Positions 19,119 through 27,762 are shown, numbered from the stretch's first letter. The stretch is DNA of 64,000 bases from Thermogemmatispora onikobensis (GCF_001748285.1 NZ_BDGT01000003.1:1-64000); one strand, 5' to 3'. Program-made: numbers and translations. Notes: generated by a model not told the origin, from the sequence alone.

Positions 19119-20648
19119 ATGTTGGCGCACGTTCGAAGTTGTGCTATTGTGGGTCTGGAAGGCGCCCTGGTCGAGGTGGAGGTTGACCTGGCCAATGGTC
19201 TGGCGGGCTTTACGATCGTGGGCCTGGCCGATACGGCTATTCAGGAGGCGCGCGAACGGGTGCGCGCCGCTATTAAGAATAGTGGGGCGACTTTTCCTTA
19301 TAAGCGGATTACGGTGAATCTGGCCCCCGCCGATCTCCGTAAAGAGGGGCCTGTCTACGATCTCCCCATTGCTATCGGTATTCTGCTGGCCTCGGGCCAG
19401 CTGGTCCCCGCTGAGCCAATTGCTGATTGTCTCTTCCTCGGTGAGCTGTCCCTCGATGGAAGTGTGCGCCATACCAATGGGATTTTGCCAATGGTGGCCC
19501 TGGCACACGAGCGCGGCCTCCGCGCGGTCTTCGTGCCGGCGGTGGATGCGCGCGAGGCGGCCCTGGTGCGCGATGTGCCGATCTACGCGGTGGAGACCCT
19601 CGCCCAGCTGATGGCCCACCTGAGCGGTGAGCAGCGCCTGGCTCCTTTCCCACCAAATTCAGCCCTGCTGCAGGAGGTGAGTCGCCATTGCCCGCCTCAC
19701 GATCTGGCGGCGGTGCGCGGCCAGGACCATGTGAAGCGGGCGCTGGAGGTGGCGGTGAGCGGCGGCCATAATCTGCTGATGAGCGGCCCCCCTGGCACGG
19801 GCAAGACGCTGCTGGCCCGGGCAACGCCGTCGATTATGCCCCCGCTCTCGATTGAGGAGGCCCTGGATGTGACGCGCATCTATAGCGTAGGCGGCCTGCT
19901 GCCGCCAGAGGTGCCGCTCATTATGGAGCGCCCTTTCCGCGCGCCACACCATACGATCAGTCACGCCGGCCTGGTGGGCGGCGGACGCCAACCACGCCCG
20001 GGCGAGATCAGTCTGGCTCACCGCGGGGTGCTCTTTTTGGATGAGTTGCCTGAGTTCAATCAGTATGTGCTGGAGGCCCTCCGACAGCCGTTGGAGGATA
20101 AGGTGGTGACGATTTCGCGCGCCCAGGGGTCGGTGACGTTCCCAGCTAATTTTATGCTGATCGCGGCAATGAATCCCTGCCCATGCGGCTATCTGCACGA
20201 TGTGGCGCGCGAGTGCACGTGTTCGCCAGCGGCGGTGCGCCGCTATCAGAAGCGCGTCAGCGGTCCGCTCCTGGACCGCATCGATATTCAGGTGGAGGTG
20301 CCACGTGTGGCTTATGAGAAGCTGGCCGGCGCTCCAGCTCCAGAGCGTACGGAGCGTATTCGGGCCCGCGTCGAGGCCGCCCGCGAGCGCCAGCGCCAGC
20401 GCTTTGCGAGGACGCGCCTGACCTGCAACGCGGAGATGGGGCCGGCTGAGGTGCAGGCTTTCTGCCGCGTGGATGAGGCCGGGCAGCGCTTGCTGAAGGC
20501 GGCGGTGCAGCAGTTGGCGCTGTCGGCACGCGCTTTTCATCGCCTGTTGAAGCTGGCGCGCACGATCGCCGACCTGGAGGGGACGGAGTTGATCGGTTCG
20601 GCCCATGTGGCGGAGGCGGTGCAGTACCGCCCCCGCATCGCTCCTTGA
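19119..20648 (+). CDS. comM: ComM/YifB-family Mg-chelatase-like AAA+ ATPase
   Basis: 509 residues from the ATG at 19119, which has AAGGAGA six bases upstream; an upstream in-frame start at 19086 has no such site. The N-terminal LonC-like domain begins MLAHVRSCAIVGLEG and has GFTIVGLADTAIQEARERVRAA and NLAPADLRKEG. The AAA+ core has Walker A GPPGTGKT (223-230) and VLFLDELPEF, followed by the Mg-chelatase arm with CPCGY and CSP.AVRRY cysteine turns and SGPLLDRID. ComM is a hexameric helicase promoting branch migration during natural transformation. It stands alone. Function in this organism is inferred from the family. Confidence 0.93.
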   Translation: MLAHVRSCAIVGLEGALVEVEVDLANGLAGFTIVGLADTAIQEARERVRAAIKNSGATFPYKRITVNLAPADLRKEGPVYDLPIAIGILLASGQLVPAEPIADCLFLGELSLDGSVRHTNGILPMVALAHERGLRAVFVPAVDAREAALVRDVPIYAVETLAQLMAHLSGEQRLAPFPPNSALLQEVSRHCPPHDLAAVRGQDHVKRALEVAVSGGHNLLMSGPPGTGKTLLARATPSIMPPLSIEEALDVTRIYSVGGLLPPEVPLIMERPFRAPHHTISHAGLVGGGRQPRPGEISLAHRGVLFLDELPEFNQYVLEALRQPLEDKVVTISRAQGSVTFPANFMLIAAMNPCPCGYLHDVARECTCSPAAVRRYQKRVSGPLLDRIDIQVEVPRVAYEKLAGAPAPERTERIRARVEAARERQRQRFARTRLTCNAEMGPAEVQAFCRVDEAGQRLLKAAVQQLALSARAFHRLLKLARTIADLEGTELIGSAHVAEAVQYRPRIAP

Positions 20649-20982
20649 TGGGCGCCCGGCTCTCGCCCCTCACTTGGCCTTTGTCCCGTCCAGTTGCCGC
20701 TATGGCCCAGCCCTGTGCTCTGGGCTTTGATCCCCCGGATCGCTACAGGGCCGCTGCCCCTATGTTCGTCGCTCGCCAGCTTTCTGGCTGGCCAGCCAGG
20801 AATAGGCAGGTCTGGGCCCGGATTTGGACGGTGCTTTTGTGTTCGCCGGTGCCGGCTCTTCTGCTCTCGCTTTTCCTCGCTGGAGGCACTGGCCCGGGCC
20901 GGGGAGCGGTGAGGTGAGCTTTTCTCTTTGCCCGTACGCGGGTTCTCAAGGCGCATGGGTGAGGTGTGCTTACCCATGCTGC
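20649..20982. other. Intergenic region between convergent genes, with palindromes
   Basis: 334 bp. It contains a perfect 16-bp palindrome CTGGCTGGCCAGCCAG (20784-20799), a GGCCCGGGCC run near 20890-20900, and an 8-bp inverted repeat GCATGGGT/ACCCATGC (20953-20960 and 20972-20979) just after the stop of the leftward HTH gene, which could end its transcript although no T-run follows. No gene is seen. Confidence 0.5.
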
Positions 20983-21234
20983 TCAGTCTGGCTCTTGATC
21001 TGCTTCCGCTCCGTCGTCGTTGCGCGACCTGGGCAGGCGCCCGGGGCCGTAGCGATGGGCCTCAAGATAGGCCTCGATGTCGCTGCGTTTGAACCTCCAG
21101 GCCGAGGCAATCCGATACCCCGTTATTTCTCCTCGCTCTACCACCCGTACCATTGTTCTTCTCGTGACCCCTATGAGCTTCCCGGCCTCGGTGGCAGTAA
21201 GCCACTCTTCCTTCTGGACTCTCCGATCCGTCAT
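20983..21234 (-). CDS. Excisionase-family helix-turn-helix DNA-binding protein (copy 2)
   Basis: 83 residues. A MerR/Xis-like helix-turn-helix occupies 8-60: EWLTATEAGKLIGVTRRTM then VVERGEITGYR and WRFKRSDIEAYLEAHRYGP. It is a close paralogue of the product of 21355-21645 (same EWLT.EV/AG.KLIG, RMVERGE.TGYR.AS.WRFKR.DIEAYLEAHRYGP). Such small proteins bind short direct repeats, as excisionases, plasmid partition or promoter regulators. There is no integrase nearby. The two genes are in tandem on the same strand, separated by 120 bp, which suggests a gene duplication; the C-terminal tail is acidic and unlike that of its neighbour. Confidence 0.82.
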   Translation of the reverse strand: MTDRRVQKEEWLTATEAGKLIGVTRRTMVRVVERGEITGYRIASAWRFKRSDIEAYLEAHRYGPGRLPRSRNDDGAEADQEPD

Positions 21235-21354
21235 GTGTGGCTAACTCCTCTGACGCTGTCTTGCTCTTAGCGCCGCACTGTGTTGCCCTGTTCATCTGCT
21301 AGTGAAGCCAGCCAGCAGACGGCAGCGTCCGGCTCGCGCAGCGTGGGGGCTTGC

Positions 21355-21645
21355 TTAGGAGGGCTGTTCAGTCGTCCCCTTAGCAGTCGTGCCCGGCTCT
21401 TGCTGTGCATCCCCGTTCCTTTTCCCCTCTTGGCGTGTCCCGAGTGGGCGCTCAGGACCATAGCGGTGCGCCTCAAGATAGGCCTCGATATCATGGCGCT
21501 TGAAGCGCCACCTGGAGGCTACACGATACCCCGTTAATTCTCCCCTCTCAACCATTCGCACTACCGTTTTCGGGCCAATCCCTATGAGCTTGCTCACCTC
21601 GTTAGTGGTCAGCCACTCATCTCCGTGGTTACTACGCTCTGTCAT
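21355..21645 (-). CDS. Excisionase-family helix-turn-helix DNA-binding protein (copy 1)
   Basis: 96 residues, same domain as the following gene: EWLTTNEVSKLIGIGPKTV, MVERGELTGYRVAS, WRFKRHDIEAYLEAHRYGP, then a 30-residue hydrophilic tail. It is the promoter-proximal member of the tandem pair and has a good leftward promoter (21684-21712). Immediately beyond that promoter lies an array of 9-bp repeats (21715-21783), the most likely binding site of one or both proteins. The absence of integrase or phage genes argues for a regulator rather than an excisionase. What it regulates is not visible, but the unknown gene at 21951 shares the intergenic region. Confidence 0.82.
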   Translation of the reverse strand: MTERSNHGDEWLTTNEVSKLIGIGPKTVVRMVERGELTGYRVASRWRFKRHDIEAYLEAHRYGPERPLGTRQEGKRNGDAQQEPGTTAKGTTEQPS

Positions 21646-21683
21646 CTACGCCTGGCACCTCACATGCTGTCTTCTTCTTTGAA

Positions 21684-21712
21684 ATTGTATCAGCTTTGCT
21701 TAATTACGTCAA
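21684..21712 (-). promoter_or_regulatory. Promoter of the excisionase-family HTH pair
   Basis: On the minus strand: TTGACG (21712-21707), 17-bp spacer, TACAAT (21689-21684). The -35 box touches the first element of the repeat array. Confidence 0.7.
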
Positions 21713-21714
21713 AT

Positions 21715-21783
21715 AGTCTCTATTGACTCAAATATTCCATATTGACTCTTAGTTACCATTAGACCATAGAGACTATAGAGACT
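21715..21783. repeat. Array of 9-bp repeats, likely operator
   Basis: Read on the minus strand, AGTCTCTAT occurs at 21783-21775 and again, abutting, at 21774-21766; related AGTCAATAT is at 21747-21739 and AGTCAATAG at 21728-21720. AGTCTCTAT also occurs inverted at 21715-21723. The first three direct copies are phased at 9 and 27 bp. Short phased direct repeats are the usual target of excisionase-like HTH proteins. Confidence 0.65.
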
Positions 21784-21950
21784 CGATCTTACGATTAAGC
21801 CATGCTATACTCATAGCAAGGCAAGGAGCCGGGCAGGTTATTCCTGACCCTGGTTGCCGGGTCCGCCAGGCTAGAGCGCTCACTTGCCCGAGCTTTCGCG
21901 ATCAGGATTGCTATTGTTGGAGGTCAAGTCGATCGAAAGGAGTTTTCTGC

Positions 21951-22340
21951 ATGGCAGAAGAACTGCAGTGGGGACAGGCCAGGCTCATCCTGAATCTGGA
22001 GGCTTTTGCTCGTGGCTATCACCAGGGGCGAAAATACTACTTTGAGGAGCGAGAACTCTCGGAGCGCGTATGTCAGTGTCTGGCAGCCACCGACCTGCTC
22101 TGGCTGATCGCCGCGCCCGACGAGAGCGGCCACTATCAGCTCGTGGATGAGAGCCGTCTGCTCACCGAGCTGTCCGAAGGCATTGCCCCGATGCTGGGCA
22201 TGATCGTCGGCTATCTGAGCGGACCGTTGCAGCCCGAGAGCGCCGAGGAGCGTCAGCAGCGCCAGGCCGGGCTTCAGGCCCTGCCCCAAGGCGCTGGTTC
22301 CCTCTCTGAGAGCCGCCAGGCTGGTGCTTCTGCTTCCTAG
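21951..22340 (+). CDS. Hypothetical protein, 129 residues
   Basis: Not recognised. The start is supported by AAAGGAG upstream of the ATG. The first 100 residues look like a compact mixed alpha/beta protein, with FARGYHQGRKYYFEERELSE followed by two Leu-rich segments; residues 103-129 are a Gln/Ser/Ala-rich low-complexity tail. No signal peptide or membrane segment. A strong terminator follows at 22396-22431, so it is a single-gene transcript. It shares its upstream region with the repeat array and HTH pair, so it is a candidate target of those regulators. Confidence 0.7.
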   Translation: MAEELQWGQARLILNLEAFARGYHQGRKYYFEERELSERVCQCLAATDLLWLIAAPDESGHYQLVDESRLLTELSEGIAPMLGMIVGYLSGPLQPESAEERQQRQAGLQALPQGAGSLSESRQAGASAS

Positions 22341-22395
22341 CGGACGCCGGGCCGTCAGCTGGGCCTCAGACCGCTTACCGCCAGAACAGCACAAG

Positions 22396-22431
22396 GAAGG
22401 GAAGGCCTGGCTTTTGCCCCTTCCCTTCTTT
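22396..22431 (+). terminator. Rho-independent terminator
   Basis: Perfect 10-bp stem GAAGGGAAGG (22396-22405) with CCTTCCCTTC (22419-22428), 13-nt loop, then TTT. It follows the unknown gene at 21951. Confidence 0.75.
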
Positions 22432-22495
22432 ACGGCAGAGGATCAAACGTGCTACAATCCGGGCGCATGACATTTCTGCCGCCTGGAGGCCCTCA

Positions 22496-23443
22496 ATGGA
22501 GATCGCTTCTGCCGCTTCACCTTCATCCTCCCCTGCCAACCGCCCGCCCCTCGTTATCCTCAATCCTGCCGCCAACCAGGGTCGTATGCAGCGTCACCGT
22601 GCCCTGGTACGCCAGCGCGCCGCTGCCATAGGAGCCGACTACTGCGAAACCGCGCGCCCTGGTGAGGCTGAAGAGCTGGCGCGCGCGGCTGCCGGTCAGG
22701 GACGGCCCATCGTCATCGTCGGCGGCGATGGCTCCGTTCACGAGGCTGTGAACGGTATCCTCAGCAGTGGTCAGCGTGTCCCTTTGGGTATCATCGCCGC
22801 CGGCTCTGGCAACGACTTCGCTTGCAACACCCTGGGGCTGCCTCGCCGTCCCGAAGCCGCCATTGAGCACGCTTTTGACGGCAAGCCGCGAGCTGTCGAC
22901 GCCGGTCAGGCTAACGAGCGCTACTTTGCCAACTCCTTCAGCGTCGGTCTCGACGCCGACATCGCCGCTGGTGCTCGCCAGCTCAAAAAGATTCCTTTTA
23001 TGACCGGTATGCGCCTCTACTACAGCTCCACTGTCAGGCAGCTTCTCCTTGGCTATCGACAGTGCCCCTGGCTGCGCTTTAGCTTGGAGCCTGCCAATCT
23101 CGAGGCCCCGCCCGCCGAGACCTTCCAACGCTACGTATTGCTGGCCGTTACTAACGGCCCCACTTATGGCTCAGGCTTCCGCATCAACCCCGAGGCCGAC
23201 GCCAGCGATGGCCTGCTTGACCTCTGCACCATTCACTACGCCCCCTTGGGGCGCGCTCTCAGACTCTTCCCTGTCGTCAAACGTGGTCAACACGCTTCCC
23301 TGCCCGAAGTTCACTTCTACCGCATCCAGCGCCTCACCATCGAAAGTCGCCTGCCGCTCAACGCCCAGATGGACGGCGAAGTTTTCCACGGCCAGCGTTT
23401 CGAGGTCACCGTCCTTCCGCAGGCGCTGCTTGTGAGATACTAG
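22496..23443 (+). CDS. Diacylglycerol kinase-family lipid kinase (YegS/DgkB-like)
   Basis: 315 residues. The DAGK catalytic domain is at the N-terminus: PLVILNPAANQGRM, the nucleotide-binding GGDGSVHEAVNG (76-87), GIIAAGSGNDFACNTLGLP. The C-terminal beta-sandwich includes SFSVGLDADI, TNGPTYGSGFRINPEADASDGLLDLC and QMDGE, as in YegS and DgkB. It phosphorylates diacylglycerol or a related lipid at the membrane surface. GGAGG precedes the ATG, and a -10-like TACAAT is at 22453-22458. Single gene. The exact lipid is unknown. Confidence 0.9.
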   Translation: MEIASAASPSSSPANRPPLVILNPAANQGRMQRHRALVRQRAAAIGADYCETARPGEAEELARAAAGQGRPIVIVGGDGSVHEAVNGILSSGQRVPLGIIAAGSGNDFACNTLGLPRRPEAAIEHAFDGKPRAVDAGQANERYFANSFSVGLDADIAAGARQLKKIPFMTGMRLYYSSTVRQLLLGYRQCPWLRFSLEPANLEAPPAETFQRYVLLAVTNGPTYGSGFRINPEADASDGLLDLCTIHYAPLGRALRLFPVVKRGQHASLPEVHFYRIQRLTIESRLPLNAQMDGEVFHGQRFEVTVLPQALLVRY

Positions 23444-23622
23444 CCTGAGCGACCCGGCGCCCGTAGTGTGGGTCCATCTCGCTTCCGGCTATCAAGACTA
23501 TAAGAATTTCTCCAGTGCGAGCCACAGCATCACTCACCCGTCGCAGCGCCATCGGCCCCCGCCCACGCGGGCCAATCGATCAGGCTGCGACGGGTGTTTG
23601 TCCCTATCGCTGAGAATGTCCC

Positions 23623-24360
23623 TCATGAGGACTGGCGCGCAGCGGTGCGGCGCGAGCGCTTTTTCGTGGCGACTGTCTCCCCATTGGCCTGGAAAGCCGA
23701 GGGACAGAGCGGTACCAGTGGGCACTCCTCGCAGCGCGGATCGCGAGCGCGGCAGAGCGCCCGCCCGTGGAAGATCAAGAGATGCGACAGATCCAGCCAA
23801 TCCTCACGCGGCACAATGCGCATCAAATCGCGCTCAATCTGCTCAGGGTCCTCGCTCTGCGTCCAGCCCAGGCGGCGCGCCAGCCGCTTGACATGCGTAT
23901 CGACCACGATGCCCTCGACGATGCCAAAGGCATTCCCCAGCACCACATTGGCGGTCTTGCGCGCCACGCCTGGCAGCGTCAGTAGCGCCTCCATGCTGCG
24001 CGGCACCTCGCCCCCGTAGTCAGTGATCAGCCGCTGGCAGGTCAGTCGCAGATTGCGCGCCTTATTGCGATAGAAGCCCGTCGGCTTGATATCTTGCTCC
24101 AGTTCCTCGGGATTGGCATTCGCGAAATCCTCAACCGTGCGATATTTGCGGAAGAGTTGAGCTGTCACCTCATTGACGCGCTCATCGGTGCACTGGGCCG
24201 AGAGCTGGACCGCAATCAGCAATTGCAGTGGATTCTCATAATTCAAAGTGCACTTCGCATCGGGATAAAGGCGCCGCAGCTCGGCGATGACCGCACGCAC
24301 ATGCTCGGGCGAGCCGGGGGCCGGTCCCTGATAGGTCGGTGGCAGATTTGCAGTACTCAC
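23623..24360 (-). CDS. nth: Endonuclease III (DNA glycosylase/AP lyase)
   Basis: 245 residues. The helix-hairpin-helix LPGVARKTANVVLG carries catalytic Lys135, and the catalytic Asp is Asp154 in VVDTHVKR. The [4Fe-4S] loop is complete: Cys203-x6-Cys210-x2-Cys213-x5-Cys219. The LLIAVQLSAQCTDERVN segment is the family's conserved N-terminal helix. Nth removes oxidised pyrimidines and cleaves the abasic strand. A minus-strand -10 TATAAT lies at 24414-24409 in the 158-bp region shared with the divergent aminotransferase gene. The C-terminus has about 25 basic residues beyond the cluster. Confidence 0.95.
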   Translation of the reverse strand: MSTANLPPTYQGPAPGSPEHVRAVIAELRRLYPDAKCTLNYENPLQLLIAVQLSAQCTDERVNEVTAQLFRKYRTVEDFANANPEELEQDIKPTGFYRNKARNLRLTCQRLITDYGGEVPRSMEALLTLPGVARKTANVVLGNAFGIVEGIVVDTHVKRLARRLGWTQSEDPEQIERDLMRIVPREDWLDLSHLLIFHGRALCRARDPRCEECPLVPLCPSAFQANGETVATKKRSRRTAARQSS

Positions 24361-24518
24361 GAATCGTCCCCTGCCTTCTTCTGGTCTTCCCCCTTCAATG
24401 GTAGGCCCATTATAGCACAGGGCGAACCCGGTCAGTCACGGAGCCAGCTCCAGCCAGCGATGCCAGGTGATATGATGAGAGCAAGGGACAATGGGGACTT
24501 GCCAAGGAGGATCACCAC

Positions 24519-25799
24519 ATGACAGTACCTCTTGACCTGAGCGCCTACCGTCGCTATTTTCCAGCCCTGCAGCAGGAGATGAACGGTCAGCCCGTCATCT
24601 ACTGGGATAATCCCGGCGGCACCCAAGTCGCCCAGCAGGTCATCGAGGCTATGACGCGCTACCTGCGCGAGGCCAACGCCAACGCCCACGGGGCCTTTCT
24701 CACCAGCCGGCGTACCGACGAGACCATCGCCGCCGCACGCCAGGCACTGGCCGATTTCCTCAACGCCGCCAGCCCGGCAGAGATCGTCTTTGGTCCCAAC
24801 ATGACCACCCTGACCTTTGCCTTCAGCCGCGCCATCGGCAAAACGTTGCAGCCCGGCGACGAAATCATTGTGACCGTCCTCGACCACGATGCCAACGTCG
24901 CCCCCTGGCTGGCCTTGCAAGAGCGCGGCGTGGTTGTGCGCACCGTCGATATTCATCCCGAGCATGTCACGCTTAATCTGGAGGATCTGCAGGCCAAACT
25001 CAACGAGCGTACGCGCCTGGTAGCCGTGGGCTATGCTTCCAACGCCGTGGGAACCATCAACGATGTGCGGCGCATTACGGAGCTGGCCCACGCCATCGGC
25101 GCCCTGGTGTGGATCGATGCCGTGCAATATGCTCCGCATGGGCCGATCGATGTCCAGGCTCTCGATGCCGATTTTCTGGTCTGCTCGGCCTATAAATTCT
25201 TTGGCCCGCACCTGGGCATTCTCTACGGCAAGCGCGAACACCTGGAGCGCTTCCCAGCCTACAAGGTGCGCCCGGCCAGCAACGCGGTCCCCGATCGCTG
25301 GGAGACCGGGACCCAGAACCATGAGGGACTGGCCGGTTTGCTGGGAGTCATCGACTACCTGACGCTGCTCGGAGAGGAGCAGGCCGCCCATTATGGCAAC
25401 GATCCCGCGCTGCAGCCCTACGCCGGGCGGCGACGCACACTGAAGGTAGCGATGCGCGCCATCAGCGACTACGAGCGCCAGCTTGCGGCCCAGTTGCTGC
25501 GGGGCCTGCGCGAAATTCGGGGCCTGCATCTCTACGGTCTCAGCGGGACCACTCCCGAGGAGCTGGCGCAGCGGGTCCCAACAGTGGCCTGTACCATCGA
25601 TGGCCGTCACCCGCGCGAGCTGGCTGCCGCCCTGGGTGAGCGCGGTATCTTTGCCTGGGACGGCAACTATTATGCCCTCGGCCTGATGGAGCGCCTCGGC
25701 CTTGAAGGACGTGGCGGCGCTCTGCGCCTCGGCCTCTGCCACTATAATACGTCCGCCGAAATCGAGCGCGTCCTGGGCGTTCTGGAAGAGCTGGCCTGA
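24519..25799 (+). CDS. Class V PLP aminotransferase, cysteine desulfurase-like
   Basis: 426 residues. PLP Lys226 lies in SAYKFFGPHLG; Asp200 and Gln203 are in WIDAVQYAPHGPID; NANAHGAF and the C-terminal ALRLGLCHYNTSAEIERVL are typical of the desulfurase-like subfamily related to VC1184. These resemble SufS but lack its clear mobile Cys loop, and their true reaction is mostly unknown. The ribosome-binding site AAGGAGG is excellent. It is divergent from nth and stands alone; the SufU gene is 10 kb away, so a desulfurase role is only possible, not shown. Confidence 0.87.
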   Translation: MTVPLDLSAYRRYFPALQQEMNGQPVIYWDNPGGTQVAQQVIEAMTRYLREANANAHGAFLTSRRTDETIAAARQALADFLNAASPAEIVFGPNMTTLTFAFSRAIGKTLQPGDEIIVTVLDHDANVAPWLALQERGVVVRTVDIHPEHVTLNLEDLQAKLNERTRLVAVGYASNAVGTINDVRRITELAHAIGALVWIDAVQYAPHGPIDVQALDADFLVCSAYKFFGPHLGILYGKREHLERFPAYKVRPASNAVPDRWETGTQNHEGLAGLLGVIDYLTLLGEEQAAHYGNDPALQPYAGRRRTLKVAMRAISDYERQLAAQLLRGLREIRGLHLYGLSGTTPEELAQRVPTVACTIDGRHPRELAAALGERGIFAWDGNYYALGLMERLGLEGRGGALRLGLCHYNTSAEIERVLGVLEELA

Positions 25800-26160
25800 G
25801 TTGGCGCACACTGGCTGGCACCAATCGGGACCTGCTGACCAGGAGAAGGCCAATCCGATCCCTTTCCAGTGAGCAGCAGCAGAGCGCGGCGCGAAGAGGA
25901 GCACGGCGGCAACCTGACTGAGCTAAGGGCCTGGCGGCGAAGAGGGAGCGGGTACAGTCGCACTTTGCCGCCCAGGCTCCCTATGCGGCGAGAATGAGAT
26001 CTTCCCAGCCGAGTGAGCGCTTGTATTTTTGTCTGCGCTGTTCTACACTAAGGTAGGTAGAGAATACAGTCGTTCGATTTACCTGGCTTCTTCTGGAGAA
26101 GCTTGTAGTTTTTTTATTGAACCCGGGCGGAGGCCAGACATGTAAGGAGGTTACTATCTG
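25800..26160. other. Intergenic region upstream of the interrupted gene
   Basis: 361 bp. The first 180 bp show nothing recognisable. The rest holds the promoter at 26021-26049, a leader with a run of seven T (near 26110), and a near-perfect ribosome-binding site AAGGAGG (26144-26150). Confidence 0.55.
26021..26049 (+). promoter_or_regulatory. Candidate promoter of the amber-interrupted gene
   Basis: TTGTAT (26021-26026), 17-bp spacer, TACACT (26044-26049), giving a leader of about 105 nt. Confidence 0.5.
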
Positions 26161-26715
26161 ATGGATCAGCAATGGATCTAGGGTCCAGATGATCTGTACG
26201 GCATCTCAGCCTACCTGCAGTTGATCCAGCGCTGGGTTGCCACGGCCTTTCCCCAGCCGCGCGACCCGGAGATCGTCGCCAGGCTAGACAGCCTGTGGGC
26301 TTCTCTTGGCTGGGCCCTGCAAGGTCGTGCCGTGGCTGAAGAGGCCAGACGCCTGGCAGCCAAGAAGAGGACAAGGGAATTTTCTCAGGAGGACGCAGAG
26401 CAGCTGCGTCAACAGCTTCGTGACGTGACTTTTGATGAGGAGCTAAAGAGCCTGGCCACAGCGGGACGGGCGGGTGACCCTCCTGTCCAGGGTCTTGAGC
26501 GGCGGCTACGTGCTCTGACAGAAGCTGGTGTCCGCGAGGGCTTCCTGGCCGCGGCGATGCGCGAGGCCACAGAATTCCGCATCGCCAGAAGTCTGCCGGC
26601 GGCCCTGGATCAATGGCGGCAACTCGCCGATCAGCTCGTCCCGCGCTCTATGTGGTTTGCCAGCTCCTATCTGGAGATGCTCCCGGACACGACCGCTTAC
26701 GGGCCGGACAGCTAA
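26161..26715 (+). pseudogene. Helical hypothetical protein interrupted by an in-frame amber codon after six residues
   Basis: A strong AAGGAGG and ATG at 26161 begin MDQQWI, then TAG at 26179-26181, after which the same frame stays open for 177 codons to 26715 (GPDDLYGISAYLQLIQRW onward). The downstream part looks like real coding sequence: amphipathic helices, Arg/Glu/Leu-rich, consistent codon use. The next in-frame start is TTG at 26221 without a ribosome-binding site. Explanations are a recent nonsense mutation (for example from TGG or CAG), a sequencing error, readthrough, or a six-codon leader peptide preceding a separately started gene. The protein itself is not recognised; no signal peptide or membrane segment is visible. 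Confidence 0.55.
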
Positions 26716-26892
26716 AGGGTCCCGCCTGTCCCAAAGAGAGACCTACCCCCTTGGGCCTGTGTCATCCAGGCCCCACGCTTATGGTCTCCCTGGCCTGGTC
26801 CTGGACAGAAGTCGACAGCTTTCCTCACCTCGTGGCCAGGCAGCGCAGCCCTGCACCCGGGCATGGCCCGCTTGACTAGCGGGCGCGGGTCC

Positions 26893-27762
26893 CTACGGAC
26901 CGGTATGCTCTCTGTCCTCTCCATCGTGTCGCACTGTGATCGTAAACGGTCCCCACTCACCGATCAGGCCCTGGCCATGCAACGAAACGCTGCGCCCGTC
27001 TTCAATGCTCTTCTCCGTCATCAGGCCCAGCGCCAGAATGCAGCCATCCACCTTGCACGGTACCTCGCTGTAGCGGCCCACCTCCTGCCCATTCAGGAAA
27101 AAGCGCACCTCATCGCGCGCCTTGCAGTAGCTGATGCCATAGCGATGCCATTGCCAGGGCGCCGTCTCTACCGGCAGCTCATTGAAGTCGCAGAAGTACT
27201 TTGGCTTGACGGCACGCTCCGGCTCAGGATCGGGCGGCGCTGGCACCCCTGGAAACGGCAGGAGCGCATAGACTGTGGCAATCGTATCGTTAGAGACGAA
27301 GAAATCGAAGGCCATACCGGTGGCGAAATCGAGCAGGTGGGCTGACACAAAGCCATCGTAGAGATCATGCGGGCGCGTATTGATGCCACGGGCGCGCATC
27401 TCCCATTCGAAGAGAATGGTCCCATCCTCGGGCATCGTGAAGCGCCGCGTCGAGAAAAACATATTTTTGGCGTTATCGAGAATCTGCACCTCGTTATGGA
27501 AGCGCGTTAACGGAACCGACGCCACGCGCAGACGATTGCCCTCGACCACCACCACCGCGTTTGGCTCACGATAGCGCCAGAAGCTACCATCTGGCAGCGG
27601 GAAGCCCCCATAGTCCCAATGCCGATCAACGCCGCTGATGATACTATGGTAGCCCGCATAGACGAAACGCTCCTCTTGCTGAGCGCTATCTGTAGCAGCC
27701 CGTCGAGACTGCAGGATTTGCTGACTCTGCTCCTGATCGATCTCTTGTCGTGCATCTGTCAT
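26893..27762 (-). CDS. DUF6081-like protein (lectin/LamG-like beta-sandwich)
   Basis: 289 residues from the ATG at 27762 with AGGAG upstream; the frame is open further upstream but without good starts. After a 35-residue polar N-terminus the sequence is beta-rich: a SFWRYREPNAVVVVEGN strand pair, LTRFHNEVQILDNAKNMFFSTRRF, ILFEWEMRARG, LYDGFVSAHLLDF, WHRYGISYCKARDEVRFFLNGQEVGRY and ALGLMTEKS. The VRFFLNGQEVGRY segment is typical of concanavalin/LamG-type sandwiches. I associate it with the DUF6081 family, from memory. There is no signal peptide, so it is probably cytoplasmic. Function unknown; it is divergent from acetate kinase. Confidence 0.75.
   Translation of the reverse strand: MTDARQEIDQEQSQQILQSRRAATDSAQQEERFVYAGYHSIISGVDRHWDYGGFPLPDGSFWRYREPNAVVVVEGNRLRVASVPLTRFHNEVQILDNAKNMFFSTRRFTMPEDGTILFEWEMRARGINTRPHDLYDGFVSAHLLDFATGMAFDFFVSNDTIATVYALLPFPGVPAPPDPEPERAVKPKYFCDFNELPVETAPWQWHRYGISYCKARDEVRFFLNGQEVGRYSEVPCKVDGCILALGLMTEKSIEDGRSVSLHGQGLIGEWGPFTITVRHDGEDREHTGP

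Larger units (their letters stand above)
21646..21950. other. AT-rich divergent regulatory island
   Basis: 305 bp between copy 1 of the HTH pair and the unknown gene at 21951. Bases from about 21680 to 21810 are strikingly AT-rich compared with the flanks. It holds the leftward promoter, the 9-bp repeat array, and a rightward -10-like TATACT (21806-21811) within GCTATACTCATAGC. Confidence 0.6.

Noticed and set aside
24432-25904. 490-codon open frame on the minus strand opposite the class V aminotransferase
   Set aside because: It mirrors a clearly coding gene; long antisense frames are common in GC-rich DNA and its translation shows no family signature.
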